Program-made: the position numbers and the translations under genes | Assembly: GCA_019510185.1 (NCBI GenBank) | Contig: JAEKKV010000016.1 | Location: forward strand, 305,415 to 369,414 | Length of the DNA stretch: 64,000 nucleotides | Direction: 5' to 3' | Origin: Verrucomicrobiota bacterium | GTDB taxonomy: Bacteria > Verrucomicrobiota > Verrucomicrobiia > Opitutales > Opitutaceae | Notes under the pieces: generated by a model | What the model was told of the DNA's origin: nothing | Database searches by the model: none | Seen by the model: the letters and a program-made list of their open reading frames with translations, nothing else | Part shown: in pieces, positions 50,003-59,423 of the stretch | Layout of the letters: each line of letters begins with the position of its first letter | Position numbering within the stretch: position 1 is the stretch's first letter

Positions 50003-50577
50003 CCCTTTCGCGCAAAACCGCCGAAACCGACATCGCGCTCACGCTCGCGGTGGACGGTCGTGGCGTGTCGAAGATCGACACCGGAGTGCCGTTTTTCGAC
50101 CACATGCTCACGCTGTTCGCGAAGCACGGCCTTTTTGACCTCGAGGTGAAATGCGTGGGCGACGTCGACGTCGATTATCACCACACGGTTGAGGATGTCG
50201 GTTTGGTGCTGGGCGATGCCTTCAAAAAGGCGCTCGGCGACAAAGTCGGCATCAAGCGCTACGGATTTTTCCTCCTGCCCATGGACGAGTCGCTGGCGCG
50301 CGTCGTCGTGGACATCGGCGGCCGTCCGCACCTCGTCTATCAGGTCGAGGCGCCGACCCAGTTCGTTCGCGATTTCAACATTATCCTCGTGAAGGAATTT
50401 TGCCGCGCGTTCAGCAACGCCTTGGGCGCCAACCTGCACGTCACCCTCGAGTACGGCGAGGAACCGCATCACGTGGCCGAGGCGATCTTCAAGGGCCTCG
50501 CCCGCGCCTTGGATGCCGCCACCCAGATCGAGCCGCGCGCGGCCGATCAGCTTCCTTCGACCAAGGGTAAAATCTAA
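49981..50577 (+). CDS. hisB: imidazoleglycerol-phosphate dehydratase
   Basis: 198 aa, the single-domain dehydratase without the phosphatase half found in enterobacteria. Family segments: [33 protein letters not shown] and [18 protein letters not shown], containing the Mn-binding His. It overlaps the hisC end; hisH follows after 66 bp. Its histidinol-phosphate phosphatase partner is not in view. Confidence 0.97.
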   Translation: MAQNRTVTLSRKTAETDIALTLAVDGRGVSKIDTGVPFFDHMLTLFAKHGLFDLEVKCVGDVDVDYHHTVEDVGLVLGDAFKKALGDKVGIKRYGFFLLPMDESLARVVVDIGGRPHLVYQVEAPTQFVRDFNIILVKEFCRAFSNALGANLHVTLEYGEEPHHVAEAIFKGLARALDAATQIEPRAADQLPSTKGKI

Positions 50578-50643
50578 ACGGACGGACCGGCTTCGTCTCC
50601 CGGATCATTCGACGGGGCGGACGGTCGGTTCCTCCTGATTTTC

Positions 50644-51291
50644 ATGGCCACCATCGCTGTCATCGACAACGGCATTTGCAATCTGCGCAGCGTCACCAAA
50701 GCCCTTGAGGCGGTCGGTGCCGAGGTGCGGGTCGTGCAAACGCCCGCCGATGTCACCGCGGCGGACGCCGCCGGCCTTGTGTTGCCGGGCGTGGGTGCGC
50801 TCACCGATTGCGTGAGTTCGCTCAAGGCCAGCGGACTGGCCGGTACGGTGCGGGACTGGATCGCCGCCGACCGGCCGTTTCTCGGCGTCTGTCTGGGCAT
50901 GCAGGCGCTTTTTGAGTTTTCCGAGGAAGGAGATACCGCGGGCTTGGGCATTTTTCCGGGCAAAGTCGTGCGTTTCCGCCGGCCGCCTGAGTTTAAAATT
51001 CCTCACATGGGTTGGAACACCGTGCGCTTCACCCAGCCCGGTTCGCCGCTGGCGTCCGGTTTGCGGACGGAGGGGGAGGCGTTCTATTTCGTGCACAGCT
51101 TTCATTGCGTGCCGGCGGATCCCTCGCTGGTGCTGGCCGAGTGCGATTACGGCGGCGTCTTCACGGCGGCGATTGCGCGCGGCCGGTGCTTCGCCACTCA
51201 GTTTCACCCCGAAAAAAGCCAGGCGAAGGGGCTGCAAATCTACCGGAATTTTGCCGAGACCGCCGCTTTGGCCACCGCTGAATTGCGGTGA
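50644..51291 (+). CDS. hisH: imidazole glycerol phosphate synthase, glutamine amidotransferase subunit
   Basis: 215 aa. Class I amidotransferase with Cys in GVCLGMQALFEFSEEG, His and Glu in FHPEKSQ, and the start IAVIDNGICNLRSVTKALEA. Supplies NH3 to HisF. HisF and HisA are not found downstream in this window; gltA comes next after 139 bp. Last gene of the his cluster seen here. Confidence 0.96.
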   Translation: MATIAVIDNGICNLRSVTKALEAVGAEVRVVQTPADVTAADAAGLVLPGVGALTDCVSSLKASGLAGTVRDWIAADRPFLGVCLGMQALFEFSEEGDTAGLGIFPGKVVRFRRPPEFKIPHMGWNTVRFTQPGSPLASGLRTEGEAFYFVHSFHCVPADPSLVLAECDYGGVFTAAIARGRCFATQFHPEKSQAKGLQIYRNFAETAALATAELR

Positions 51292-51430
51292 CCGGCCGGG
51301 CCCGGTCGCTTTGCCGGAAATACTTTTGCTAAAGAGCGGCGTCGCTCGTGCTTATTGATGCCGGAAAGTCACGTGAACGACTGCGACTTTGCTTTGCATC
51401 CGGTGCGGATTTTGCTCTGTTCCCACTACT

Positions 51431-52726
51431 ATGGCGAATTTTGCTACCCTGAAGCTGGACGATAAAGAGATCAATCTGCCCGTCGTGACCGGCACGGAAG
51501 GGGAAAAGGGTCTGGATATCGGCAAGCTTCGCGCTGAGACCGGCTACATCACTTTTGACGACGGTTTTGGCAACACCGGCTCCTGCACCAGCAACGTCAC
51601 CTACATCGACGGCGAGGTCGGCATCCTGCGCTACCGCGGCTATCCGATCGAGCAGCTCGCGGAAAAATCCAATTTCGTCGAGACCGCCTACCTTGTCATT
51701 CACGGCGAATTGCCCACCTCCGAGCAGCGCTCGCGGTTCTCGCAGCTGCTGAGCCGGCACGCGCCGTTGCACGAGGGCATGACGCGGTTTCTGACCAGCT
51801 TCCCGCGCGAGTCGCATCCCATGGCGGTGCTGTCTTCGGCGCTCAATTCCCTCGGCGCCTATTATCCGCATCTGGCGACCAACAATCACCAGCGCGACCT
51901 GGAATATTTCGAGGACGCCTCCGCCATCGCGATTTCCAAGGTCCGTACGATCGCGGCGCATTCCTACCGCGTGAGCCGCGGCCTGCCGCTGAATTATCCG
52001 CGTCCCAACTACGGTTACTGCGAGAACTTCCTGCACATGATGTTCTCGGAGCCGTACAACGAGTACGTGCCCACCCCCGAGGTGGCTTCCGCGCTCAATC
52101 TCTTCCTTCTCCTTCACGCCGACCACGAGCAGAACTGCTCCACCTCGACTGTGCGCATGGTCGCCTCGGCCGGCGCGAACCTTTTCGCCTCCGCCGCCTC
52201 GGGCGTGTGCGCGCTGTGGGGCCCGCTCCATGGCGGCGCCAACATGGCGGTGATCGAGATGCTCAAGAACATCCATGCCGACGGCGACGACGGCACCCGT
52301 TTCATCGCCGCGGCGAAGGCGGGCAAGGGCGACCGCCTCATGGGCTTCGGCCATCGCGTTTACAAAAACTACGATCCGCGCGCCAAGATCATCAAATCGA
52401 GTTTCTACAAGGCGCTGGCCTCGCTCGGCATCAAGGACGACCCCCTGCTCAACATCGCCATGAAGCTCGAGGAGGTCGCCCTCAACGACGACTACTTCGT
52501 GTCGCGCAAGCTTTACCCCAACGTCGATTTCTATTCGGGCCTCATCATGCGTGCGCTCGGCATTCCCGAGAACATGTTCACCGTGATGTTTGCGCTGGGC
52601 CGCATGCCCGGCTGGATCGCGCAATGGCACGAGGTCGCCGCCAATTCCAAGCTCAAGATCTACCGTCCCCGCCAGATCTACACCGGTTCGCCGCAGCGCA
52701 ACTTCGTGCCGATCAACCTGCGCTGA
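51431..52726 (+). CDS. gltA: citrate synthase
   Basis: 431 aa, the type II (hexameric) length class. The frame extends upstream to 51389, but ATG 51431 ([14 protein letters not shown]) is the better start. Motifs: [47 protein letters not shown] and the final [12 protein letters not shown]. Condenses oxaloacetate with acetyl-CoA. Stands alone after hisH and ends at a bidirectional terminator. Confidence 0.97.
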   Translation: MANFATLKLDDKEINLPVVTGTEGEKGLDIGKLRAETGYITFDDGFGNTGSCTSNVTYIDGEVGILRYRGYPIEQLAEKSNFVETAYLVIHGELPTSEQRSRFSQLLSRHAPLHEGMTRFLTSFPRESHPMAVLSSALNSLGAYYPHLATNNHQRDLEYFEDASAIAISKVRTIAAHSYRVSRGLPLNYPRPNYGYCENFLHMMFSEPYNEYVPTPEVASALNLFLLLHADHEQNCSTSTVRMVASAGANLFASAASGVCALWGPLHGGANMAVIEMLKNIHADGDDGTRFIAAAKAGKGDRLMGFGHRVYKNYDPRAKIIKSSFYKALASLGIKDDPLLNIAMKLEEVALNDDYFVSRKLYPNVDFYSGLIMRALGIPENMFTVMFALGRMPGWIAQWHEVAANSKLKIYRPRQIYTGSPQRNFVPINLR

Positions 52727-52750
52727 ACGCAGTCCGTCCGCGGTTCAAAG

Positions 52751-52783
52751 AAAAAAGGCCGGACATCGCGTCCGGCCTTTTTT
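52751..52783. terminator. bidirectional terminator between gltA and the VC0807-like gene
   Basis: AAAAAAGGCCGGA and TCCGGCCTTTTTT form a 13-bp perfect stem around a 7-nt loop with A and T runs at both ends. It ends gltA on the plus strand and the convergent membrane protein gene on the minus strand. Confidence 0.93.
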
Positions 52784-52805
52784 GTGTTCAGAGGTTTTCT
52801 AAATT

Positions 52806-53528
52806 CTAAATTCCGGCGGCCTTGGGCTTTTCGGGCGGAGTTTTGAAAATCGCATCCAGGTCCAGACCGGTGAGCCCCTTGATGCCGCGCAGCAGCCACC
52901 ACAGCGCGAACATCATCATCGCCATGCTGGGGAGCACGATTACCGGCAGGCTGACGAGATGCATCCGGCCGAGCTCGGCGTTGAATTCAGGCGTGCCGGT
53001 CGGGCTCTTGATGATATGCCGGGCGAGGAAAAAATTAAGCACGGCGCTGATCAGAAACGAAGCGACCAGCAGGTAGGTGGAGCGGGTCAGCAGGCGCTCG
53101 AAAGCCGGACGGTTGCCCCGCTCCTCCAGCGTCGCGTCCACGCGGGCCACGTCGATCACCTGTTCGTTGTAAAGCAGCACCTTGACCAGCGGCTGCTTCG
53201 TTTTCATGGACGCTAGCACGGCGAGACCGATGATCGCGGGCATCGCGCCGTCTTTCACCGCGAACCAGAACGGATCGATGCGGAGCAGCCCGAGGCCGCC
53301 CGAGACGAGCACGCTGACCAAGCCCACGATGGAAATGAAATTGGCGTGCTTCCGTTTCAGGAAGTCCCAGACGCCATAGCCCAGCGGAAAGGCCAGCGCG
53401 ATGACCAGGCCCCACACGGGCCCCAGGCGTTCGGGCTTGCTGAGCAACGACAGCACCGCCCATGGAGCCGCGATGTTGAAGACGAGGTTAAGCAGCAGGT
53501 TTTCCTGTTTGGGCGAGGATGCGGACAT
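52806..53528 (-). CDS. VC0807-like multi-helix membrane protein
   Basis: 240 aa, several hydrophobic segments (about 12-32, 44-62, 69-86, 94-112, 156-174, 205-222). The pattern of WGLVIALAFPLGYGVWDFLK, KHANFISIVGLVSVLVSGG and LASMKTKQPL resembles the VC0807 family, related to intracellular septation proteins of unclear role. The frame continues to 53606, but ATG 53528 (MSASSPKQENLLLNL) removes an unlikely Pro/Phe-rich leader. Divergent from pdxJ across 100 bp. Confidence 0.7.
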   Translation of the reverse strand: MSASSPKQENLLLNLVFNIAAPWAVLSLLSKPERLGPVWGLVIALAFPLGYGVWDFLKRKHANFISIVGLVSVLVSGGLGLLRIDPFWFAVKDGAMPAIIGLAVLASMKTKQPLVKVLLYNEQVIDVARVDATLEERGNRPAFERLLTRSTYLLVASFLISAVLNFFLARHIIKSPTGTPEFNAELGRMHLVSLPVIVLPSMAMMMFALWWLLRGIKGLTGLDLDAIFKTPPEKPKAAGI

Positions 53529-53628
53529 TTTTGAAAGAAAATGAGGAAAGCGGGGAGGCAGGAAGCGGGAAATGAAGGCATATTCCTGATTTCCTGATCC
53601 TCCCATTCATGCTTTGTTTTTGCATCCC

Positions 53629-54372
53629 ATGATTCTCCTTGGCGTCAACATCGACCATTGTGCCACCGTCCGGCAGGCCCGCTATCGCGGCTACGCCCGG
53701 ATCGAGGGCGGTCCCGTCGAACCCGATCCGGTGGCCCTCGCCGTGTGCGCCGAGCGCGCCGGCGCCGACGGCATCACCATTCACCTGCGCGAGGATCGCC
53801 GCCACATTCAGGAACACGACGTCTGGCGCCTGCGCGAGGCGAGCCGGACGCGCATCAATCTCGAGATGGCCTGCACGCCCGCGATGATCGAGTTTGCCCT
53901 CAAGGTGAAACCCGCCTCCGTGTGCGTCGTTCCCGAAAGCCGTGAGGAAATTTCAACCGAGGGCGGCCTCGATGTCGTGGGACAGCGCGAACGCGTCAAG
54001 GCGTGCATCGAGGCGATGAACGCCGCGGGCATCAGCACCAGTCTTTTCATCGATCCCGATTTTGCGCAGATCGAATGCAGCGCCGAGCTGGGCGCTCCCT
54101 GGATCGAGCTGCACACCGGCGCGTGGGCCAACGCCTGGCACACGCCGGAGCGGGCGGACGAGTTTGCCCGCCTGCGCGCCGGGGCGTTGCGCGCGCACGC
54201 CGCCGGCCTGGTCGTCAACGCGGGACATGGCATCAACTATGTCAACGTGGCCGAGATTCGCACGCTGCCGCATGTCCATGAGCTTAACATCGGCCACACG
54301 ATCATCAGCCGGGCGCTCTTCACCGGGATCGAGGAGGCGGTGCGCGAGATGAAAGCCCGCATGAACCCATGA
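53629..54372 (+). CDS. pdxJ: pyridoxine 5'-phosphate synthase
   Basis: 247 aa. Condenses 1-deoxyxylulose 5-phosphate with 3-amino-2-oxopropyl phosphate in DXP-dependent vitamin B6 synthesis. The family start LGVNIDHCATVRQARY is intact, with ITIHLREDRRHIQE, VNAGHGINYVNV and the phosphate segment ELNIGHTIISRALFTG. ATG 53629 is chosen over an upstream TTG at 53614. Its end overlaps acpS by 4 bp (ATGA), the classical pdxJ-acpS pairing. Confidence 0.97.
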   Translation: MILLGVNIDHCATVRQARYRGYARIEGGPVEPDPVALAVCAERAGADGITIHLREDRRHIQEHDVWRLREASRTRINLEMACTPAMIEFALKVKPASVCVVPESREEISTEGGLDVVGQRERVKACIEAMNAAGISTSLFIDPDFAQIECSAELGAPWIELHTGAWANAWHTPERADEFARLRAGALRAHAAGLVVNAGHGINYVNVAEIRTLPHVHELNIGHTIISRALFTGIEEAVREMKARMNP

Positions 54373-54791
54373 GCGATCCCCGGCTTATCACGCTGCCGCC
54401 CGGTGGTATCCTGCTCGGCCTCGGGGCCGATTTGATCGACATCGAGCGCATCCGGGGCGTGTGGGAGCGGCAGGGAGACCGGTTTCTCGATCGCGTTTTC
54501 ACGGATGAGGAGCGCGCCTATTGCCTGGGGATGAAACATCCGCACAAACACCTCGCCGCCCGTTTTGCCGCGAAGGAAGCGGTTGCGAAGGCTTTCACGA
54601 CGGGCATTGGCGCCGAACTCGGCTGGAGATCCATCTCAGTCTATCATGGCGAGCGGCAGGAGCCATTGGTGCGTCTGGACGAAAAAGGCGCGGCGCTGCT
54701 GGCCGGCGTGGGCGGGACGCGGGTGCTGCTCACGCTCTCGCATACCGACACGGCGGCGATGGCGGTTGCGGCCATCGTGAAGAGCGTTTGA
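54369..54791 (+). CDS. acpS: holo-[acyl-carrier-protein] synthase
   Basis: 140 aa. Transfers 4'-phosphopantetheine from CoA to acyl carrier protein. The Mg-binding Asp is in GLGADLIDIERI, and FAAKEAVAKAF carries the second conserved Glu-Lys pair. An extra 15-residue N-terminal piece precedes the usual start (MSDPRLITLPPGG). ATG is coupled to pdxJ; nnr follows after 9 bp. Confidence 0.95.
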   Translation: MSDPRLITLPPGGILLGLGADLIDIERIRGVWERQGDRFLDRVFTDEERAYCLGMKHPHKHLAARFAAKEAVAKAFTTGIGAELGWRSISVYHGERQEPLVRLDEKGAALLAGVGGTRVLLTLSHTDTAAMAVAAIVKSV

Positions 54792-54800
54792 ACTCACGCC

Positions 54801-56273
54801 ATGGTTGTCGCGTACCCCATCCTCACCTGCGATGCCGCCGGCAAATTGGAGGCGGCGCTCTTTGGCGGTGATGAGGCACGGGAATGGCCCGCCATGCAGC
54901 AGGCCGGCCGGGCGGTCGCCGATGCAGTGCTGGACGATTTCAAGGAGCTCGGCGGTTTCCCCAGGGCCGGTCGCGTGCTGGTTCTCGCGGGCAAGGGGCA
55001 CAACGGCGGCGACGCATTGCTGGCGGCGAAGCGCATCGTCGAAACTTATCCGGAGGCGCGCATCGATCTGATTTTGGTTTTCGGGGCCAAGGCGCTTCGG
55101 CCGCTGGCCCTGCGCGCGTGGCGGGATTTGGCGCAGGCGGCGCCGGAGCGCGTGGACTGGGTGCGAAAGCCAGCCTCGCAGGGCTATGACCTCGTGTTGG
55201 ATGGAGTCTTTGGTTTTCAATTCCGTCCGCCGCTCGATGCGCGGGTGGCGGGCTTGCTGACGGTCGTGAACGCCTTACCGATCCGTTTGCGCGCGGCGGT
55301 GGATCTGCCGAGCGGCGGGGACGAGGCGGGGGCGTTTCTCGCGGATTTTACCTATGCCACCGGCGTCGTGAAAACGCCCGTGCTTTCGCTGCGGAACGCG
55401 GGCCGGTTGCGGTATCTCGATCTGGGATTTTGGCGGCACGGAGACGGCGCCTTCGCCTCATCGCCGGAGCGTGTTCTGGTTTCCGGCACGCTCGATCCGT
55501 TGCGGGGATTGCGGCCGCCACACTCCGACAAGCGCACTTACGGTCACCTTTTCGTCGTGGGCGGCTCACGGAACTATCCGGGCGCGGTGCTCATGAGCGT
55601 GCTCGCGGCGTTGCGGAGCGGGGTGGGGCTGGTGACGGCGTTTGTGCCCGAATCCCTGGTCACGACATTTGCGGCGCGCGCTCCCGAGGCGATGTGGGTC
55701 GGCTGGCCTGAAACGCCCGGAGGCGGACTCGCCTTGGAGGGATCTCATTTGTTGCACGAACGCATCGCCCGGGCTTCGGCGTTGCTGGTGGGGCCGGGCC
55801 TCGGCCGGGAGCCGGAAACGCTCGTGCTGGCCAAGGACTTGGTGGCGTCCGTTTCGGTGCCGTTGATGCTCGACGCCGATGCCCTTCAGCCGGACATCGT
55901 GACGGCAGGTCACGCTCCGCGCATTCTTACGCCGCATGCGGGCGAGCTGGCACGTATCGAGGGGAAGACGACGGCGGACAGCGTGATCGTGCGCAAGGGG
56001 CCGGTCACGCGCATCGATCACGGGGGAATTTCCTATCACAGTTTTTTTGGCGGGCCGGTGTTGGCGCGCGGCGGCAGCGGCGATGTGCTGGCGGGATTGA
56101 TCGGCGGATTGCTGGCGCAGACGCCGGCGGATCCGCTCGGCGCGGCTTGCCGCGGCGTGATGTGGCACGGACAGGCGGCGGATGCCCTGGCCCGCTCGCA
56201 AGGTCCGGTGGCGGTGCAAACGACGCAGTTGCTCGATCACCTTGCGGCTGTCTTGAGAAAGGCGCCGGCATGA
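54801..56273 (+). CDS. nnr: bifunctional NAD(P)H-hydrate epimerase / ADP-dependent dehydratase
   Basis: 490 aa fusion. N-terminal YjeF_N epimerase (about 1-215: GKGHNGGDALLAAKRI, VLDGVFGFQF) and C-terminal ribokinase-like dehydratase (about 225-485: GSRNYPGAVLMSVLAALRSG, RILTPHAGELARI, GGSGDVLAGLIGGLLAQ). Repairs hydrated NAD(P)H. It follows acpS and overlaps dprA by 4 bp (ATGA), so acpS, nnr and dprA appear to be one operon with pdxJ. Confidence 0.95.
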   Translation: MVVAYPILTCDAAGKLEAALFGGDEAREWPAMQQAGRAVADAVLDDFKELGGFPRAGRVLVLAGKGHNGGDALLAAKRIVETYPEARIDLILVFGAKALRPLALRAWRDLAQAAPERVDWVRKPASQGYDLVLDGVFGFQFRPPLDARVAGLLTVVNALPIRLRAAVDLPSGGDEAGAFLADFTYATGVVKTPVLSLRNAGRLRYLDLGFWRHGDGAFASSPERVLVSGTLDPLRGLRPPHSDKRTYGHLFVVGGSRNYPGAVLMSVLAALRSGVGLVTAFVPESLVTTFAARAPEAMWVGWPETPGGGLALEGSHLLHERIARASALLVGPGLGREPETLVLAKDLVASVSVPLMLDADALQPDIVTAGHAPRILTPHAGELARIEGKTTADSVIVRKGPVTRIDHGGISYHSFFGGPVLARGGSGDVLAGLIGGLLAQTPADPLGAACRGVMWHGQAADALARSQGPVAVQTTQLLDHLAAVLRKAPA

Positions 56274-57394
56274 GCACGCTCACCGAGCAACAGGCCTTTC
56301 TCGTGTTGAACGCGCTGCCGAACATCGGCCCGATCACGCTCAACCGTCTGCTCGGCGAACTGGGCGGCGATCCGCGCGAGGTTTTCGCCGTGGGTGCCCG
56401 GCGGTTGGAACAGGTCCGGGGCGTGGGGCCGGTCATCAGTGCGACGATCGCGAACTGGCGCGAGCACTTCGACCTCGGGCGCGAGGAGGAGCGGATGGGT
56501 CAGGCACAGGCGACCTTCGTGACCTCGCGCGACGCCGCGTACCCGAAACTTTTGAGGGAAATCAACGATCCTCCGATCGGACTCTACCGGAAGGGGCGCT
56601 ACGACTTTTCCCAGCCTTGCATCGCCATCGTGGGAAGCCGGCGAACGACGCTCTACGGCCAAAGCACGGCGAAAAAACTGGGCGGCGAGCTGGCACGGCT
56701 GGGCTTTTGCGTGGTCAGCGGACTGGCGCGCGGCATCGACACGGCGGCCCACGAAGGAGCGTTGTCCGTGGGAGGGAAAACCGCGGCGGTGCTGGGCAAC
56801 GGCATCGACATCATTTACCCGCCCGAAAATCTGCCGCTCTACCGCCAGATCGAAGAGCAGGGGGCGATCGTGTCGGAGTTTCCATTTGGGCGTCGTGCCG
56901 ACAAGCAGTCGTTCGCGATGCGCAACCGCATCGTCGCCGGGATGTGCGACGCGGTGGTCGTGGTGGAGAGCGATGTGAGCGGCGGTTCCATGATCACCGC
57001 CCGTTTTGCGGGGGAGCAGGGAAGGCTGATCTTCGCCGTCCCGGGGCGCATCGACCAGGCGACGAGCGCGGGTTGCCACCAGTTGATCCGCGATGGCGCC
57101 ACTCTGCTGACGAGTGTGGACGATATTCTTTCGGAGCTGAGTTATCTCGATGGCCTGCGACCGGCGCCGATTCCCGAAAAAACGACCGGAGGCATGGCCC
57201 TCGCGGCGGCGAATCTCACGCCCGAAGAACAAAAAGTTTACGCCTGCTTCGCCGGCGGGGCGCTGGTCTCGCCCGATGTCATCGTGGCGCAGACCGGACT
57301 GCCGGCGGCGCAATTGTCGGCCACCTTGATGATGCTGGAGTTGAAACGGCTGATCTCGAAACGCGCCGACGGCACCTTCGAGGCGCGAGGCTGA
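56270..57394 (+). CDS. dprA: DNA processing protein DprA (Smf)
   Basis: 374 aa. N-terminal SAM-like helices with LPNIGPITLNRLL and VRGVGPVIS, the Rossmann-like core (AIVGSRRTTLYGQ, GLARGIDTAAHEGAL, VLGNGIDIIYPPENLPLY, EFPFGRRADKQSF, GSMITARFAGEQGR) and a C-terminal winged helix (residues ~305-374). Loads RecA on incoming single-stranded DNA in natural transformation. Frame opens earlier at 56147, but ATG 56270 overlaps the nnr stop. Other competence genes are not in view. Confidence 0.96.
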   Translation: MSTLTEQQAFLVLNALPNIGPITLNRLLGELGGDPREVFAVGARRLEQVRGVGPVISATIANWREHFDLGREEERMGQAQATFVTSRDAAYPKLLREINDPPIGLYRKGRYDFSQPCIAIVGSRRTTLYGQSTAKKLGGELARLGFCVVSGLARGIDTAAHEGALSVGGKTAAVLGNGIDIIYPPENLPLYRQIEEQGAIVSEFPFGRRADKQSFAMRNRIVAGMCDAVVVVESDVSGGSMITARFAGEQGRLIFAVPGRIDQATSAGCHQLIRDGATLLTSVDDILSELSYLDGLRPAPIPEKTTGGMALAAANLTPEEQKVYACFAGGALVSPDVIVAQTGLPAAQLSATLMMLELKRLISKRADGTFEARG

Positions 57395-57409
57395 GGCTTG
57401 CGCGCGGGC

Positions 57410-57751
57410 TCAGCCCGGAGGCCAGGTCATCTGCCGTTTGGCGAGCAGATGGATGTGGAGGTGGGGAACGCTTTCGCAGGCATCGGGGCCTTGGTTGATG
57501 ACGAGGCGGAAACCGCGGGGCAGGCCGAGTTTTTTGGCGACGATGCCGGCGACGAGCAGGAGATGACCCAGCGTGGTCTGATCATCCGGCGAGGCTTCGC
57601 CGATGCGCGCGATCACTTGCTTGGGGATGATGAGCAGATGGACGGGCGCCTGCGGCTGGACGTCGTGGATGACGATGCAGTGCTCGTCTTCGTGTTCGAT
57701 TTTCGCGGGGATCTCGCGGTCGATGATGCGCTGGAAGATCGTCTTGGGCAT
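57410..57751 (-). CDS. HIT (histidine triad) family protein, HINT type
   Basis: 113 aa. The triad is HLHIHLL at about 97-103, with PHLHIH preceded by the conserved SVPH. Start MPKTIFQRIIDREIPAKI and HDVQPQAPVHLLIIPK are typical of HinT-like purine nucleoside phosphoramidases. Last gene of a minus-strand group (pabA, nrdR, unknown, this gene); converges with dprA after 15 bp. Confidence 0.94.
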   Translation of the reverse strand: MPKTIFQRIIDREIPAKIEHEDEHCIVIHDVQPQAPVHLLIIPKQVIARIGEASPDDQTTLGHLLLVAGIVAKKLGLPRGFRLVINQGPDACESVPHLHIHLLAKRQMTWPPG

Positions 57752-57800
57752 GGGTTGTTTTCCTGTGTTGGTCCGCTGACTCCTGTAAAAACAAATTCCG

Positions 57801-58307
57801 TTACAAAAACAACAGCCGCAGGTCGGCGCTGGGGGCGGTACGGGCGGCGGCGAGCTCGCGGATGTAGGCGAGCGCGTCCTCGTAATCGCGCTGACGGCGG
57901 GGAGTCGCGCGTTTGTCCGGCGGGAGCAGGGCGGGGCGGAGATTGGTGACGAGCAGGGTGGACTCGCGATAGGGGGTGAGCTGCTTGAGCCCGGTCATGA
58001 GTTCGGCGCGGGCGAAGAGCGGGGTGGCGGCGGTCAGCGTGTGCGTGGCGTCCCAGTGGAAAAACCCATGGCGGGGCTGGCCGGCGAAAAACTCCCCCAG
58101 CAGCCGGGCGGCGGAGGCGTTGAAGGCTGCGTCGTACCGGGCGGCGAACTCCGGGTGCTCACGGGTCTGCTCCTCCAGCTCGGCCAGGCTGAACGCGATT
58201 GCCTCCTGGATCTGCTGCGCGAGGTAGAGGTCGTGTCCGGTGACCTGGGCGAAGAGGGCGTTGATGAAGTGCAGGCGACGCAGCTCGTCGCGGGCGGGCG
58301 GGGGCAT
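57801..58307 (-). CDS. uncharacterised protein downstream of nrdR
   Basis: 168 aa, not recognised. Mostly helical and charged, Ala/Arg/Glu-rich in composition; begins MPPPARDELRRLHFINALFA. A His-containing patch HGFFHWDATHTL around residues 80-91 is the only motif-like feature. No signal peptide or membrane helix. Its ATG shares one base with the nrdR stop codon, so it is translationally coupled to the regulator, which suggests a conserved role in the same operon. Confidence 0.6.
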   Translation of the reverse strand: MPPPARDELRRLHFINALFAQVTGHDLYLAQQIQEAIAFSLAELEEQTREHPEFAARYDAAFNASAARLLGEFFAGQPRHGFFHWDATHTLTAATPLFARAELMTGLKQLTPYRESTLLVTNLRPALLPPDKRATPRRQRDYEDALAYIRELAAARTAPSADLRLLFL

Positions 58308-58774
58308 CAGCGGTTTTTTTCCGGCTTCTTGTCGAGCGCGTTGATCTCGTGCATGAATTCCGACACGTCTCGAAATTCCTTATACACACTGGCGAAGCGC
58401 ACGTAGGCGACCTCGTCGATTTTCCGCAGGCGTTGCATGACGGCGTCGCCGATCGCGTGCGAGGGGATCTCGGTGTCGTACTGGGCTTCGAGGATGTCGA
58501 TGACGTCCTCGATGAGCATCCCGATCTGCTCGTTGTCGACCGGGCGCTTGTGGCAGGCGGCGCGGGCGGCGCGGACGAGCTTTTCCCGGTCGAAGTCTTC
58601 CCGGCGTCCGTCGCGCTTGATGACCACCAGGCCTTCGCGAACCAGCAACTCGGTGGTGGTGAAGCGATGGCCGCATTCCAGGCACTCGCGGCGGCGGCGG
58701 ATGGAGCTACCCTCCTTGCTGATGCGGGAGTCGATGACCTTGTCCTCGATGGAGGTGCATTTGGGGCAGCGCAT
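58307..58774 (-). CDS. nrdR: transcriptional repressor NrdR
   Basis: 155 aa. N-terminal zinc ribbon with C3/C6 and C31/C34 (MRCPKCTSIEDKVIDSR; RRECLECGHRFTT), then an ATP-cone domain (VVIKRDGRREDFDREKL; DVIDILEAQYDTEIPSHAIG). Represses ribonucleotide reductase genes in response to dATP/ATP. A frame reaching back to 59608 fuses it with shadow sequence of the amidotransferase gene; ATG 58774 is the real start. 11 bp after the pabA-type gene. Confidence 0.97.
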   Translation of the reverse strand: MRCPKCTSIEDKVIDSRISKEGSSIRRRRECLECGHRFTTTELLVREGLVVIKRDGRREDFDREKLVRAARAACHKRPVDNEQIGMLIEDVIDILEAQYDTEIPSHAIGDAVMQRLRKIDEVAYVRFASVYKEFRDVSEFMHEINALDKKPEKNR

Positions 58775-58785
58775 GGAGGATTGGA

Positions 58786-59352
58786 TCAGTTCAGCGCCAA
58801 AAAGTTCTTCAAAATCTGCATGCCGCCCTCGGTCGCCACGGATTCCGGGTGAAATTGCACGCCCCAGATGGGCAGGGCCTTGTGGCGCAGGCCCATGATT
58901 TCGCCCTCTTTGGTCTCGGCGGTGATTTCGAGGCAGTCGGGCAGGGTGGCGCGTTCGACGAGCAGGGAATGGTAGCGGGTGGCGGGGAAACCCTGCGGCA
59001 GGCCTTTGAACACGTCGGTGTTCTTGTGCAGGATGGGCGAGGTTTTGCCGTGCATCAGGCGGTCGGCGCGGACGACATGACCGCCGAAGTAATGGCCGAT
59101 GGACTGATGGCCGAGGCACACGCCGAAGATGGGTTTTTTGCCCGCGAAAGCCGCGATCATGTCGAGCGACACGCCGGCTTCCTTGGGCGAGCAGGGCCCT
59201 GGCGAGATCAGCACGCGGTCGGGATTGAGCGCGAGGGCTTCGGCGGGCGTGATCTCGTTGTTGCGAAAGACGCGCTGCGCCACGCCCAGCTGGCCAAAAT
59301 ATTGGACGAGGTTGAAGGTGAAGGAGTCGTAATTGTCGATGACGAGCAGCAC
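58786..59352 (-). CDS. pabA: glutamine amidotransferase of anthranilate/aminodeoxychorismate synthase, component II
   Basis: 188 aa. Class I amidotransferase: [20 protein letters not shown] at the start, [13 protein letters not shown], nucleophile Cys in [15 protein letters not shown], and [11 protein letters not shown]. The TrpG and PabA roles cannot be separated by sequence alone; no trpE/pabB is adjacent. The frame opens at a TTG (59397), but GTG 59352 gives the family-like [11 protein letters not shown]. Divergent from tgt, followed by nrdR. Confidence 0.9.
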   Translation of the reverse strand: MLLVIDNYDSFTFNLVQYFGQLGVAQRVFRNNEITPAEALALNPDRVLISPGPCSPKEAGVSLDMIAAFAGKKPIFGVCLGHQSIGHYFGGHVVRADRLMHGKTSPILHKNTDVFKGLPQGFPATRYHSLLVERATLPDCLEITAETKEGEIMGLRHKALPIWGVQFHPESVATEGGMQILKNFLALN

Positions 59353-59423
59353 GGCGGGTAAGGCAGGGATTACCTCGTGGATTGACAGTGGGGTCAAGCG
59401 TGCGGGTAGGGTGGGGCGCGCAA

